Part shown: positions 1 to 9,631 of the stretch, in pieces
How the letters are laid out: every line of letters starts with the position of its first letter
How positions within the stretch are numbered: the first letter of the stretch is position 1
Origin: Candidatus Bathyarchaeota archaeon
Lineage (GTDB): Archaea; Thermoproteota; Bathyarchaeia; Bathyarchaeales; Bathycorpusculaceae
Direction: 5' to 3'
DNA length: 64,000 nt
Assembly (NCBI GenBank): GCA_026014705.1
Contig: JAOZHU010000005.1
Coordinates: forward strand, 37,332 to 101,331
Notes under the pieces: generated by a model
Seen by the model: the letters and a program-made list of their open reading frames with translations, nothing else
Database searches by the model: none
What the model was told of the DNA's origin: nothing
Made by a program: the position numbers and the translations under genes

Positions 1-2
1 TT

Positions 3-137
3 TACTTGATGAAGCGAATATGCGAAGCTTATGGTTGGACGATTGAGGAAACAGGAAAGCATGGTCGAGGTGCACAGTTCACGATGACGATTCCGGGAAT
101 CAGCAAAGACGGCAGAAGAGGCTACGAAATCAGCTGA
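3..137 (+). CDS. C-terminal end of a sensor histidine kinase (partial)
   Basis: Only the last 44 codons lie in the window; the gene begins upstream of base 1. The peptide ends with a Gly-rich stretch (GKHGRGAQFTMTIPG) that matches the G2 box and last beta strand of a HATPase_c domain, the ATP-binding domain of histidine kinases. It is followed by a short charged tail (SKDGRRGYEIS) and a TGA stop. In the family this domain binds ATP and phosphorylates the histidine of the dimerisation domain. Substrate, sensor domain and partner regulator cannot be seen. A different GHKL ATPase is possible but less likely. Confidence 0.7.
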   Translation, partial: YLMKRICEAYGWTIEETGKHGRGAQFTMTIPGISKDGRRGYEIS

Positions 138-158
138 TGCTGCTCTGACGCGCTCGCT

Positions 159-212
159 GCAGACTATATCCCCCTTATTTAAACTATGAGAGCAGGGCTC
201 TGCTAAGGGGCT
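159..212 (+). repeat. Dispersed intergenic element, copy A
   Basis: This is the most divergent of five related copies in the window. It has CTATA, then C5, a TTATTTAAA box, and AGCAG 27 bases after the start of CTATA; the better copies have GGCAG at 29. An AGAGC/GCTCT hairpin follows, and CCCCTT near 172 could pair with AAGGGG near 205. The rest of the 138-508 gap shows nothing else I can support: only very short ORFs and the flank of tRNA-Gly. Confidence 0.55.
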
Positions 213-508
213 GTTTCTTGGAGCCAGCGTCATGCTGGGTTTACTTTTATGGTTTTTCCCGATGTTTTCAGAGTTTCTGTTAAGCTGCTGATTTCCTCTT
301 TTGTTATCGTCGTTTAGCTCGTGGCAAACTTTGACCTGTGTAATCACATTTTTTCTTTGATTAGGAAGCCGCATTCGTTGTTTCCTTTGGTCATTGCGTT
401 TTGACTATGCTTTGCAGAGTTCTTTTCAGCAGCATGCTGGTAAACTGTGCATTACTAATGCATACTTTACCAGTGAAAAACAGATGCCTACAGGAAAGAA
501 GGAAGAAT

Positions 509-581
509 GCGGTCTCCGGGATTTGAACCCGGGTCGTCAGGTTGGGAACCTGATGTCCTAACCAAACTAGACTAAGACCGC
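509..581 (-). tRNA. tRNA-Gly(CCC)
   Basis: A 73-base cloverleaf reads on the minus strand: a 7-bp acceptor stem GCGGTCT/AGACCGC, a D arm closed by GTCT/GGAC, an anticodon stem TCAGG/CCTGA with loop TTCCCAA giving anticodon CCC, and a T arm CCGGG/CCCGG with loop TTCAAAT. It reads the Gly codon GGG. No intron is seen, and CCA is not encoded next to the acceptor stem. Confidence 0.95.
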
Positions 582-707
582 GCAATATGCACATATCACC
601 AACACAAACAAACTTAAACTTTTATCCACAAAGCCATTAATTAACAGCATAATCGTTATTTCCCACCGACAAGAAAAGAACGCATAGGACAGGAGAAAAA
701 CGCGCTT

Positions 708-1778
708 ATGCCTAAAAACTTCACTTACGCAAATGCGGGAGTAAACCGCGAGCAACGCCACGAATCCAAAAAGGCACTGAAGGCATTAGAGCAAACGTAC
801 AAGCACAGCCGCTATGGTGCAGTCATGCATTTGCCGTACAGCAACATTTTCCCCTACACCAAAAACACCTATTTGGACTTGACTATTGAAGGCGTCGGCA
901 CCAAAGTTCTACTGGCGCAGCTGGCAGAAAAATATGACACTATCGGCGTAGACGCCGTGGCTATGGCGGTTAACGACGTCATCCGTTCAGGCGCCACTCC
1001 GCTAGCTATTTCGGATAATATTCATGCGCAAGCCAGCAACCCTCAGCTTGTTAAGGCGTGGCTTGAAGGCATAGCGAAAGGCGCAGAAGAATCGGCGTGC
1101 CCAGTGGTCAGCGGGGAAATTGGCGACGTAGCCGAAATCATAAATGGCTTAAAGGTGGGCGTAGGCTTCGACATGGTTGTCGCAGCTATCGGGCAAGTTG
1201 CCGAACCACAAATAATCAGTGGGAAAAACATCAAGGCGGGCGACGCGATAGTCGGCTTAAGAAGCAGCGGCTTGCACAGCAACGGCATAAGCCTCGCGCG
1301 GAAAATCCTCTTTAAGCAGTGGGGCGGAAAATACGAGCCGCATGATATTCCAGAATGCTTAGAGAGGGAAATAGCCTTAGAGGCATTAGAGCCAACTAAA
1401 ATCTACGTGAAACCATTCCTCAACGCAACGCGAGCGGTGAAGGTGAAAGCCGCCGTGCACGTAACAGGCGACGCCTACTTGAAATTCAACAATCTCACGC
1501 GGTTCTCGCAGGGCATAGGCTTCGAATTCACCAACTTCAACCCGCAACCCATCTTCGGTTTAATCCAGAAAACCGCCAGTGAATTAGGCTTAACCGTAAC
1601 GGCTGAGGAGATGTTCAAAACCTTCAACATGGGCTGGGGCTTCGCCATAATCGTGAACAAGGAAGACGTGGACAAAGCCTTAGACATGCTCGGAGCTGAA
1701 GCCGAAGTAATAGGCAAAGTAACAGACACCCCGCAGGTAACCGTCCGCCATGGAAAACGGAAGCTGATTTTAGCATAA
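708..1778 (+). CDS. purM: Phosphoribosylformylglycinamidine cyclo-ligase (AIR synthetase)
   Basis: PurM closes FGAM to 5-aminoimidazole ribonucleotide with ATP in cytosolic de novo purine synthesis. The 356-residue protein has the PurM/ThiL-type N-terminal ATP-binding fold with the glycine motif IEGVGTK near residue 60, GVDAVAMAVNDVIRSGA near residues 84-100, and the C-terminal AIRS_C domain containing VHVTGDAYLKF and MGWGFAIIV. The length fits the family. It leads a plus-strand purine operon, 58 bases before purS. A purine-rich ACAGGAG lies 13 bases before the ATG, somewhat far for a Shine-Dalgarno. Confidence 0.95.
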   Translation: MPKNFTYANAGVNREQRHESKKALKALEQTYKHSRYGAVMHLPYSNIFPYTKNTYLDLTIEGVGTKVLLAQLAEKYDTIGVDAVAMAVNDVIRSGATPLAISDNIHAQASNPQLVKAWLEGIAKGAEESACPVVSGEIGDVAEIINGLKVGVGFDMVVAAIGQVAEPQIISGKNIKAGDAIVGLRSSGLHSNGISLARKILFKQWGGKYEPHDIPECLEREIALEALEPTKIYVKPFLNATRAVKVKAAVHVTGDAYLKFNNLTRFSQGIGFEFTNFNPQPIFGLIQKTASELGLTVTAEEMFKTFNMGWGFAIIVNKEDVDKALDMLGAEAEVIGKVTDTPQVTVRHGKRKLILA

Positions 1779-1836
1779 AGTTTTGCTTGAATAGTGATGA
1801 AAGCGTTTAAATCCACTTCACCCACCATTTAAAAGC

Positions 1837-2088
1837 ATGAAATACCGCGCCAAAATAGAAGTCAGCCTCAAACCGGGACACAGCGACCCCGAAGGCGAAA
1901 CCACAGCACGGTTACTGAAAGAATTAGGCTACGCGGTTCAAGCCGTTAACGTGAGCAAAGCCTACACAGTCAACCTCGAAGCCGCGTCACTGAAGGAAGC
2001 CAAAGCGAAAGCTGAAGAGATGAGCCGCAGGCTGCTGGCGAACCCGACAAAAGACAACTACACAATCACCGTCGAGGAGCAAAAATGA
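1837..2088 (+). CDS. purS: FGAM synthase subunit PurS
   Basis: PurS is the small subunit that joins PurL and PurQ in the three-part FGAM synthase found in archaea and Gram-positive bacteria. The 83-residue product shows the usual pattern: an initial strand MKYRAKIEVSLKPG, then a DPEG turn followed by TARLLKELGY, and the closing strand YTITVEE. It overlaps purL by four bases in the ATGA arrangement, which suggests translational coupling. Small size, sequence pattern and position between purM and purL make the assignment firm. Confidence 0.95.
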   Translation: MKYRAKIEVSLKPGHSDPEGETTARLLKELGYAVQAVNVSKAYTVNLEAASLKEAKAKAEEMSRRLLANPTKDNYTITVEEQK

Positions 2089-4463
2089 GCGCTAATCTCT
2101 TCCTCCGCAAAAACACTGCCTTTTCGCTTTTCGAAATAAACACACTCGAAGCCACTGACCAGCAACTGCAAGCGATAAGCAATGAATTGGGTTTAAGCTT
2201 AAGCCTGCAAGAAATGAAAGCCATCCAAACCTACTTCAACGCAAAAGGCAGAAACCCCACAGACGTGGAACTACAAACCATCGCCCAAACATGGTCAGAG
2301 CACTGTTTTCACAAGACATTCAAAGGCAAAATCCGCATAGACGACAAAGAGATCAGCAGCCTCTTCCGCACTTACATCGCAAAAGCCACAGAAGAAATCA
2401 AACCACGCTGGTGCATATCGGTTTTCGAGGACAACGCAGGCATAATCAGCTTCGACAAAGGCTACGGCATAGCCGCCAAAGTAGAAACCCACAACCACCC
2501 CTCAGCAGTGGAGCCCTTCGGCGGCGCAGCCACAGGTGTAGGCGGCGTAATCCGCGACGTACTCGGAGTCTGGGCAGACCCCATTGCATGCACGGACGTA
2601 CTAGGCTTCGGACCATTAAACTACGATTACGCTAAGCTTCCAGCAGGCATGAAACACCCAAAGTACGTGTACATGGGCGTCACCGCAGGCATAGGCACCT
2701 ACGGCAACAACATGGGCATCCCAACAGTCAACGGCGCAATATACTTCGACGACAGCTACACAGGCAACGTCGTCGTCTACTGCGGCTGCATCGGCCTGTT
2801 GCTGCTTAACAAGTACAAGAAAAACGCCAAAGCAGGGCACCTCATCGTTGTTGCGGGTGGAAAAACAGGACGCGACGGCATCCACGGCGTCACCTTCGCC
2901 TCGGCAGAGCTGACGGAGAAATCTGAAGAGGTTTCACGACCAGCTGTGCAAATCGCTGACCCAATCCAAGAGGAAAAACTGAAACGGGCGCTCATGGAAA
3001 TACGCGACCGCGAACTGGGCTCAGCAACCACTGATTTAGGCGGAGGCGGCATGTCCTCAGCCATCGGCGAAACCGCGGAACGCTTCGGCTGCGGCGCCAC
3101 AATTGAACTGGATAAGGTGCCATTGAAATACGCGGGACTGGCGCCTTGGGAAATCTACATTTCCGAGTCACAAGAACGCATGCTCCTGACTGTTCCGCCC
3201 GAAAACACAGAAAAAGTTATGGCGATATTCGAGAAGGAAGATGTTGAAGCCACGGCGGTTGGCAAACTCACCAGCGAAAAACGACTGCAACTCAGCTTTG
3301 AAGGCGTGACAGTCGCGGACATGGATATGCAGTTTCTGTTCGCGCCGCCGAAAAGCGTGAAAACCGCAACCTTGCAGCCAGTTAACGTTGAAGAGCCACA
3401 GTTTCCTGAACCCGCAAACCTCACCGAAACCCTGCTGCGGCTAATGGCGGCGCCGAACATAGCTAGCAAAGAAAGCGTGGTTCGCATGTATGACCATGAA
3501 GTGAAAGGCAATACCGCGCTTAAGCCGCTGCACGGCGAATACGCTGGACCAAACGACGCCGCGGTTATAAAGCCGTTAGATAACTCGTGGAAGGGCTTAG
3601 CCATCTCATGCGGCATGAACCCGAATTATGGCAAGATTGACGCGTACTGGATGGCAGCCGCCGCCATAGACGAAGCAGTGCGCAACAACGTGGCGGTTGG
3701 CGGACGCCGCATAGCCCTGCTGGACAATTTTGTGTGGGGCAACCCTGAAAAACCTGAGCGGTTAGGCTCGCTTGTGCGCGCATGCCAAGCCTGCTATGAT
3801 GTTGCTACAGCATTAAAGACACCGTTCATCTCGGGAAAAGACAGCCTCTACAACGAGTCACCCCTCGGCACAGTTACGCCCACGCTGTTAATCACGGCGG
3901 TAGGTATCGTCCCCGACGTGCGCTTAACAGTGTCAATTGACGCGAAAGCGCCGGGCAACCTGCTGTACATAATCGGTAAAACTTACCCTGAACTCGGAGG
4001 CTCAGAATACTACAAACTTAACGGGTTCCTAGGCAAGTCGGTGCCCAAAGTCCGCGCCGTCCAAGCCAGAAAAACCTATTACGCATTAACCAAAGCCATC
4101 AGCGCAGGCACCGTGAAAGCGTGCCACGACCTGTCTGAAGGCGGTTTAGCTGTGGCGGCGGCGGAGATGGCGCTGGCAAGCGTCTACGGCGCAGAGTTAG
4201 ACCTAAGAAAACTCGCTGAACCGTTAAAACGGGACGATTTCACCTTATTCTCCGAATCCAACAGTCGCTTCCTCTTAGAAGTCGCAGAGAAAGACCGAGA
4301 AAGCTTTGAAGCGATAATGAAGGGCAAAGCATGCACAGAAATCGGCAAAGTCACCAGAACCCCACGGTTGGTAATTCGCGGCTTCAAAGGTGATGTGACA
4401 GTTGATGCTTCAGTGGCAGATTTGCGTGCCAGTTGGAAACGAACCCTAAGCAGCGAGGCGTAA
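2085..4463 (+). CDS. purL: FGAM synthase subunit PurL (small type)
   Basis: PurL carries the amide-transfer and ATP-dependent synthetase activity that converts FGAR to FGAM, using ammonia delivered from PurQ. At 792 residues this is the small PurL type, which needs separate PurS and PurQ; both flank it. Visible motifs include WSEHCFHKTF near residue 70, the active-site VETHNHPSAVEPFGG near 132-146, a glycine-rich DLGGGGMSSAIGE near 316-328, and the second-half ISGKDS and CHDLSEGGL motifs. It starts inside the purS stop and ends three bases before purQ. Confidence 0.96.
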   Translation: MSANLFLRKNTAFSLFEINTLEATDQQLQAISNELGLSLSLQEMKAIQTYFNAKGRNPTDVELQTIAQTWSEHCFHKTFKGKIRIDDKEISSLFRTYIAKATEEIKPRWCISVFEDNAGIISFDKGYGIAAKVETHNHPSAVEPFGGAATGVGGVIRDVLGVWADPIACTDVLGFGPLNYDYAKLPAGMKHPKYVYMGVTAGIGTYGNNMGIPTVNGAIYFDDSYTGNVVVYCGCIGLLLLNKYKKNAKAGHLIVVAGGKTGRDGIHGVTFASAELTEKSEEVSRPAVQIADPIQEEKLKRALMEIRDRELGSATTDLGGGGMSSAIGETAERFGCGATIELDKVPLKYAGLAPWEIYISESQERMLLTVPPENTEKVMAIFEKEDVEATAVGKLTSEKRLQLSFEGVTVADMDMQFLFAPPKSVKTATLQPVNVEEPQFPEPANLTETLLRLMAAPNIASKESVVRMYDHEVKGNTALKPLHGEYAGPNDAAVIKPLDNSWKGLAISCGMNPNYGKIDAYWMAAAAIDEAVRNNVAVGGRRIALLDNFVWGNPEKPERLGSLVRACQACYDVATALKTPFISGKDSLYNESPLGTVTPTLLITAVGIVPDVRLTVSIDAKAPGNLLYIIGKTYPELGGSEYYKLNGFLGKSVPKVRAVQARKTYYALTKAISAGTVKACHDLSEGGLAVAAAEMALASVYGAELDLRKLAEPLKRDDFTLFSESNSRFLLEVAEKDRESFEAIMKGKACTEIGKVTRTPRLVIRGFKGDVTVDASVADLRASWKRTLSSEA

Positions 4464-4466
4464 AAA

Positions 4467-5282
4467 GTGAAACGCGAAGAAATAAAAACCCTCATCATGC
4501 GCGTCGGCGGCACAAACTGCGACGCCGAAACACAGCGGGCTTTCCGCGAGTTAGGTGCCCAAGCGGAAACGCTGCACTTGAACGAGGTGGTTAAGCGCCG
4601 AAACCTGATGGATTACAATGCTCTGGTTTTTCCAGGAGGCTTCGCCCACGGCGACTACGTGCGTTCAGGCGCAATCTGGGCGCGGCTGGTGATGGCGAAA
4701 CTGGGTAAAGAGCTAAAAGCGTTCATTGACGAGGGCAGACCGATACTTGGCATATGCAACGGCTTCCAAGTTCTAGTTGAAGAAGGCTTACTGCCTGGCT
4801 TCGAAGGCGTCAGCGCTTACCCTGAGGCGTCACTTGCGCCGAACATTCGCGGTTACCAGTGCCGTTGGGTTTACTTGAAAAACGAGAACCGCGGCAACTG
4901 CATTTTCACTGGCAAAGTTCCCGAAGGCAAAGTGCTCCGCATGCCCATTGCACACGGCGAAGGACGCTTCGTGTTGCCGAAGGAAAAAGAAGGCGCGTTG
5001 CTTGCGAAACTTTACGAGAATGACATGGTTGTGTTCCGCTACTGCGACAAGAACGGCGTAGCCGCAGAAGAAAAGTATCCCGTGAATCCAAACGGCGCAT
5101 TTCATGACATAGCGGGAATCTGCAACCGCGAAGGCACGGTTTTCGGCATGATGCCGCATCCTGAACGCGCGTTTTACTGGTGGCAGCAACCCGACTGGAC
5201 AAGGCAAACGCAGATGACGCAGTACGGCGACGGCAAACTAATCTTCGAAAGCATAGTCGAACACTTAGCTAAGCGCTGCTAA
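4467..5282 (+). CDS. purQ: FGAM synthase glutaminase subunit PurQ
   Basis: PurQ is a class I glutamine amidotransferase that hydrolyses glutamine and passes ammonia to PurL. The nucleophile elbow ILGICNGFQ puts the catalytic Cys at residue 97, and PHPER supplies His231 and Glu233. FPGGFAHGDYVRSGA is the family's oxyanion strand. The start is GTG, three bases after the purL stop. At 271 residues it is slightly longer than many bacterial PurQ proteins but fits archaeal ones. Its last 18 bases overlap the convergent sugar-kinase gene on the other strand. Confidence 0.95.
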   Translation: MKREEIKTLIMRVGGTNCDAETQRAFRELGAQAETLHLNEVVKRRNLMDYNALVFPGGFAHGDYVRSGAIWARLVMAKLGKELKAFIDEGRPILGICNGFQVLVEEGLLPGFEGVSAYPEASLAPNIRGYQCRWVYLKNENRGNCIFTGKVPEGKVLRMPIAHGEGRFVLPKEKEGALLAKLYENDMVVFRYCDKNGVAAEEKYPVNPNGAFHDIAGICNREGTVFGMMPHPERAFYWWQQPDWTRQTQMTQYGDGKLIFESIVEHLAKRC

Positions 5283-6179
5283 GTCTTTGGCAAAAGGCAG
5301 TCCTGTTCTTGCGCCCATGTGCATGACGCAGCGTGAAGCCACAAAATTGCCCAATCTGCCGCACTCGTAAAGGCTCTTGTTGCTGAGTAAGCCGTAGAGG
5401 AAGCCAGCGCAGAAAGCGTCTCCAGCGCCAGTCGTATCAATCGCTTGCACCTTGAACGCTTCAATCAAGTGCCGTTCGCTTCCGTCTGTAACATAGCAGC
5501 CTTCGACGCCAAGCTTGACAGCCACAATTTTCACACCCATTCCAATTAGCACATCAGCGGCTTTGCAGTAGTCCTTTTCGCCTGTTAAAATTTCAAGTTC
5601 GACAGCGTTAGGCATCAAAACACAACTTTTCTTGATAATTGGTTCCAGCTGTGCCAAGCCTCTTCGGGCATACAGCACGCCTGGGTCAAAGCTAACTTTA
5701 ACGGATTCAGGAAGAGCAGCCACGAGCTTATTCTGAGTTTGAAAAGACGTCTCGCCCACAAACGAAGTCAAATGCAGAAACCGCGCCTGCAAGGCATACC
5801 CAGCGTCTACCTCGCTGAGCTTTATCGTGTCGTTGACGCCTGAATCAATGCACAACGCTCGCGCGCCTTCTTTGTCCACGAAACCCAGCACTGTGCCGCT
5901 CCTGCCGCGTTTAGCGCGGATTACCCCGCCAGTGTCAACGCCTTCCCTGCGGAAGTCGCTGAGCAGCAGGCTGCCTTCTCGGTCGTTGCCGACTTTGCCT
6001 ATGAAGCCCACTTTGCAGCCGAGCCTTGCCAAGGCGACAGCGGTGTTTGCAGCTGAGCCTCCGCAGGCTTCCACGCAGTTTTCTATGAAGCTTTCTTCTT
6101 CAGCCGCGGCTATCTTGTTCACTTTGAAGAGTTTATCCACGTTAAGCGCACCGAAACCGACTACATCAAACCGCTTCAT
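5265..6179 (-). CDS. PfkB-family carbohydrate/nucleoside kinase
   Basis: A 304-residue PfkB (ribokinase) fold enzyme, which phosphorylates a hydroxymethyl group of a sugar, nucleoside or similar compound with ATP. Signature 1 is near residues 39-51 ([15 protein letters not shown]) and signature 2 near 245-255 ([14 protein letters not shown]), which includes the catalytic Asp and the GAGD anion hole. The substrate cannot be read from sequence. It is the last gene of the minus-strand purD-HAD-ftr run and overlaps ftr by four bases, so a role in nucleoside or ribose salvage is a reasonable guess only. Confidence 0.88.
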   Translation of the reverse strand: MKRFDVVGFGALNVDKLFKVNKIAAAEEESFIENCVEACGGSAANTAVALARLGCKVGFIGKVGNDREGSLLLSDFRREGVDTGGVIRAKRGRSGTVLGFVDKEGARALCIDSGVNDTIKLSEVDAGYALQARFLHLTSFVGETSFQTQNKLVAALPESVKVSFDPGVLYARRGLAQLEPIIKKSCVLMPNAVELEILTGEKDYCKAADVLIGMGVKIVAVKLGVEGCYVTDGSERHLIEAFKVQAIDTTGAGDAFCAGFLYGLLSNKSLYECGRLGNFVASRCVMHMGARTGLPFAKDLAALS

Positions 6180-7090
6180 GGAAACAACTCGCGCAAATAA
6201 ATTTTGTATTCGCCTAGTTTTCCACCGTAATTGCCTGCGGAAACGCGCATTACGCCTTCAACGCTTACGGCGGCTTGGATTCCAGCTTTCATGGCTGCTT
6301 TCACGGCTTGCATGGAGACGCCGTTGATTACTATCTCTGGAATGTAACGCATGCTTTTTGGCACCATGGATGCCTTAGCTAAGCGTTGCCTAAGCGACGG
6401 ACAATACGGGTGATTCGTGGTTGGACCAATCAAAGGAAAACGTGTTTCAGTCTTCGAACCCGCAGAGCACACGTCAAACGGCGTGACCACGCCGCTAACG
6501 CTGCGAATAGCTTCTAAGGCTTTGCTGCCTGCTTTTTTCAGGGCTCTTTTCGTCTTGCACATCAACCAAAAGTTTGCGCCCATAACCCCGCACGCATAAC
6601 CCACGTAGCGTTCAATGATGAAGTCGGGAACCATGATGGGCACGACGATGACTTCTCTGCCAAAGCGCTTTTCAACCCACTCGTAGCCGTCGCCGCAGTG
6701 CCCCACGCGCGTCATCATGTCCAGTTTTCCCTCAGCATGGGGCAACGCGTCGAAAACCGCTGTGAACGGCTTGACTAGTATGTCTTGGCGGATTCTGTAA
6801 GAAAGCTCAGTTTCAAACTTTTTCAGGGAATCAGCAAGCGTTGCCTTGGCATCAACAGCGCCCCAGAACTGCACCACGGCGCCATTACGGTGGTCAGGAG
6901 TTTCATTTTTGCTGAGCCATTTTTCAACCCCGCCTTCCACTCTGCCGATGACCACGGAAGGCGTAGCCGTAGCATCATGCGCTGCACTGCGCACCGTGCG
7001 CTTGTCATCAGCCGTGATGATTAATCGGCAGAAAATGCCCTTGAAAGCTTCAGCATAAGTATCTTCAATCTCAACTTTTGCGGGCATCAC
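6176..7090 (-). CDS. ftr: Formylmethanofuran:tetrahydromethanopterin formyltransferase
   Basis: Ftr moves the formyl group between formylmethanofuran and tetrahydromethanopterin in the archaeal C1 (methyl-branch Wood-Ljungdahl or methanogenic) pathway. The 304-residue protein follows the methanogen Ftr layout from end to end: [11 protein letters not shown] at the start, [10 protein letters not shown] and [11 protein letters not shown] in the middle, [35 protein letters not shown], and the ending [16 protein letters not shown]. Family length is about 297. It overlaps the genes on both sides by four bases, so it is translated with the purD operon. No other C1-pathway gene is in the window. Confidence 0.93.
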   Translation of the reverse strand: MMPAKVEIEDTYAEAFKGIFCRLIITADDKRTVRSAAHDATATPSVVIGRVEGGVEKWLSKNETPDHRNGAVVQFWGAVDAKATLADSLKKFETELSYRIRQDILVKPFTAVFDALPHAEGKLDMMTRVGHCGDGYEWVEKRFGREVIVVPIMVPDFIIERYVGYACGVMGANFWLMCKTKRALKKAGSKALEAIRSVSGVVTPFDVCSAGSKTETRFPLIGPTTNHPYCPSLRQRLAKASMVPKSMRYIPEIVINGVSMQAVKAAMKAGIQAAVSVEGVMRVSAGNYGGKLGEYKIYLRELFP

Positions 7091-8169
7091 CCGAGCCTCC
7101 CAATGGCTTCCCCTCTAACTTTCTTCCTAAATTCGCCGCTTTCTTTCGCTAATGCTTCCATATTCTTAGTTGTTACTATTTGAATTTTAGGCAAAGCGGC
7201 AGGATACAACGTGAAGAGTTTATCGAGCAGTTGCGGGTTTACGGCGCTCTTCCGTAGTGATTCGCGATTCCAGTTTTCCAGCACATGAAGCGTCTCGTGT
7301 TTCCCCAGTTTACAAAACACATCAGCGATTATGGCTGTTGCTATGCTGTTTTCGGATAAAACCGCGACTTCAGCGTTTTTCACCGCGTAATGGTTGCCGT
7401 TGAACGAAACAGTTAAGCCGCCGTTGTCTCTGACGAGTTTGAAGGCTTCCACGTCAGTTATGCTGTCTCCCACGTACATCACATCCTCCAGCTGCGCACG
7501 CAACTTTCTAACAGCATCCCGTATTGCCTCGGCTTTTTGTTCTCCGCCGACTGTCTTAACTTCTGAGAAAATTCTGCCGATGCGCATGTTCGCTATTTCA
7601 TTCCAAAATATGTCATCAAGGCGGCTTATGGTTTCTTGGTCTGCACTCGAAAAGTCCTTTATGCCCTTCGCTGTTGGAGAAATAGTTATCATGGGCATCT
7701 GCACAATTTCATCCGCTATTTTCTGCAACCGCGACTTTTCTTGTGCAGTAAGCGGGTGCTTGTCTATGCTTAATCGGGTGCAATACGTGCTTTCGAAAGG
7801 AAACTCCAAAGCCTTGCAGAGCGCCCGAATGTAATGCTCATAGCTCGTGCTGACAATGAAGGCATCGGCTATCGCCTGCACATGCTGCATAGTATCGCGG
7901 CTACCAGCAATAAAAAGCAAGTTTTTAGATGAAAACTCCGTTAGCTGCTTATCCGTTACGCCGTAAGCTTTCAGGAAAGGCAAAATCAGCTTCAGCGTGC
8001 CGCCAGCAGAGTAGCCATGTCGTTTCACAACGTCAGCCAGTACATCATCATACTTGCTTATCAGCGCGAAAAGTTTGTCACCGTTTGGGACGAAATGCGC
8101 CGTTGCCTCAAAGGCGTTGTCGTTTTTGCTAATTGGTCCTTCGCAGTCGGAGATGAAGACACGTTTCAC
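7087..8169 (-). CDS. HAD-superfamily hydrolase, archaeal EhaR-like group
   Basis: A 360-residue HAD-type protein. Motif I is at the N terminus ([13 protein letters not shown]; the nucleophile would be Asp8). A later [13 protein letters not shown] is the classic motif III/IV acid pair, and SFNGNHYA follows, so a phosphatase core is clear. The overall pattern resembles archaeal proteins annotated as energy-converting hydrogenase subunit R; that link is from memory and no Eha genes are nearby. The substrate is unknown. The start is GTG and overlaps the purD stop; the 3' end overlaps ftr. A role in phosphate-ester clean-up near the purine or C1 pathway is only a guess. Confidence 0.75.
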   Translation of the reverse strand: MKRVFISDCEGPISKNDNAFEATAHFVPNGDKLFALISKYDDVLADVVKRHGYSAGGTLKLILPFLKAYGVTDKQLTEFSSKNLLFIAGSRDTMQHVQAIADAFIVSTSYEHYIRALCKALEFPFESTYCTRLSIDKHPLTAQEKSRLQKIADEIVQMPMITISPTAKGIKDFSSADQETISRLDDIFWNEIANMRIGRIFSEVKTVGGEQKAEAIRDAVRKLRAQLEDVMYVGDSITDVEAFKLVRDNGGLTVSFNGNHYAVKNAEVAVLSENSIATAIIADVFCKLGKHETLHVLENWNRESLRKSAVNPQLLDKLFTLYPAALPKIQIVTTKNMEALAKESGEFRKKVRGEAIGRLG

Positions 8170-9581
8170 GCTTCAGCCCTCAACTGTTTCAAGTGGCGGA
8201 CGCATTTGGCGATATGCTGCTTGGAAGCGATGTCAGTCCTATTCCAAAGCGCTCCTCCACGAATCGCGTTTATGCCTTCCAGCGAAATTTTCCGCGCTTC
8301 TTCAATGCTGTCGCCGACGCCGAGGACGCCGACGACTCTGGATTTCAACGCATAAACTTGACCGTTCCTAAGCTCCATGGAAGCAGGATAAACCCGAATT
8401 CTATCGCCATACTTGCTTGTCAACGCGTATGCCTTCGACAGGTCAACAGGCATGCCGACCTCGGCGTGGTTCACTTTAGCAGGAAAAACGTCGGCGTACC
8501 CGCCATAGCTTGGAGGAACCTTGTACGTCAGCACCGTCGCTACCTTTTGAACCTCAACGCGGCTAAGCGAGCCATCAATCATCCTGAAACAGACATCAAC
8601 AAAATCGTCCTTCAGCACCGGCAGGATGTTTATGATTTCTGGATCGCCGGGGCGACTGTTATTCTCCAGAATCTTGGGGCTGCCACGCGTATGCATGAAC
8701 GCCAAGTACAAGGGTACTCCACGCGCTGCGGAAGGGTCAGGCATTTTTGCTGTCCATTCCTTAAATATTTTCTTCGCTATAGCGAGTTCCGCTTCTCGGT
8801 CAGCCTTCATCATGAACGGTAACTGGTCGATTTTGTTTTTGTAGCTGCCCATGCCGCCGGTGTTCGGTCCCTTGTCGTCGTCGAAGGCGCGTTTATGGTC
8901 TCGGGTGTCAGGCAGCGGAGCGAGGTGTTTGCCGTCGCAGAAAGCCATGAAACTGGATTCTTCCCCGTCGATTTTTTCCTCGATTATGACGGTGCCATAC
9001 TGGAAGTTGGACATGAAATGCTCGAACAACTGCTCCCGCGTCGTGAAGTGGTCGCCCCAAACACCCACGCCCTTGCCCGCGGTTGGCTTATCTGGCTTCA
9101 CTACGGCTTGGTTATCGAGCTCGCGGAGCCACCCAAAAACGTCTTTCTTAACCGCGTCAACGCTCGCGTAATCCTCAGGCTTAAAGACTCTGAAGCGCGG
9201 GTTAGCTTCGGGCACAATCTCCTCGAAAAGCAGGCGCTGTTGCACCTTGCTGGCTTCGATGGCACAGTCTTTCTTTGGGCAGATGACAGGTATCCCTGTT
9301 TGCTTTTCCAGCAGGTCGCGGACGCCGTCGATTATGGGTTTTTCTGGTCCAACAATGGCGAAGTCGATTTCTGATTTGTTGGCTTCGGCGAAACTGCAGA
9401 TTTTTTCAATACCTAAATCAGGAACAACGACATGCTTAGCGGCTTTTTCTGCGTTAAATGGGTTAAGTTGCTTGTCAGCTATGTACAATTTAACGTTGTA
9501 GTTTGGGCTTCGGGCGAGAGCGTCCACAATCGCGGTTTCTCTTGCGCCGTACGCTACGACAAGTACGCCTACTTTCTCCAT
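8166..9581 (-). CDS. purD: Phosphoribosylamine-glycine ligase (GAR synthetase)
   Basis: PurD joins phosphoribosylamine and glycine with ATP, the second step of purine synthesis. The 471-residue ATP-grasp enzyme begins with a Rossmann-like segment (VGVLVVAYGARETAIVDAL), has VVKPDKPTAGKGVGVWG near residues 160-176 for the ATP-grasp glycine loop, GPNTGGMGS near 240, and the metal-binding ENNSRPGDPE near 309. It lies 50 bases downstream of purF, and a GTG-started HAD gene overlaps its stop by four bases. The length is somewhat greater than the usual 420-430. Confidence 0.94.
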   Translation of the reverse strand: MEKVGVLVVAYGARETAIVDALARSPNYNVKLYIADKQLNPFNAEKAAKHVVVPDLGIEKICSFAEANKSEIDFAIVGPEKPIIDGVRDLLEKQTGIPVICPKKDCAIEASKVQQRLLFEEIVPEANPRFRVFKPEDYASVDAVKKDVFGWLRELDNQAVVKPDKPTAGKGVGVWGDHFTTREQLFEHFMSNFQYGTVIIEEKIDGEESSFMAFCDGKHLAPLPDTRDHKRAFDDDKGPNTGGMGSYKNKIDQLPFMMKADREAELAIAKKIFKEWTAKMPDPSAARGVPLYLAFMHTRGSPKILENNSRPGDPEIINILPVLKDDFVDVCFRMIDGSLSRVEVQKVATVLTYKVPPSYGGYADVFPAKVNHAEVGMPVDLSKAYALTSKYGDRIRVYPASMELRNGQVYALKSRVVGVLGVGDSIEEARKISLEGINAIRGGALWNRTDIASKQHIAKCVRHLKQLRAEA

Positions 9582-9631
9582 TCACAGCACCTTTGCTACT
9601 GATTAAGCTTGGCAACGCTTAATTTGCTTTT

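Noticed and set aside
232..291. A 19-residue hydrophobic ORF between the kinase end and tRNA-Gly
   Set aside because: No promoter or ribosome-binding site of its own; a short Leu/Phe-rich frame is common by chance in AT-rich gaps.
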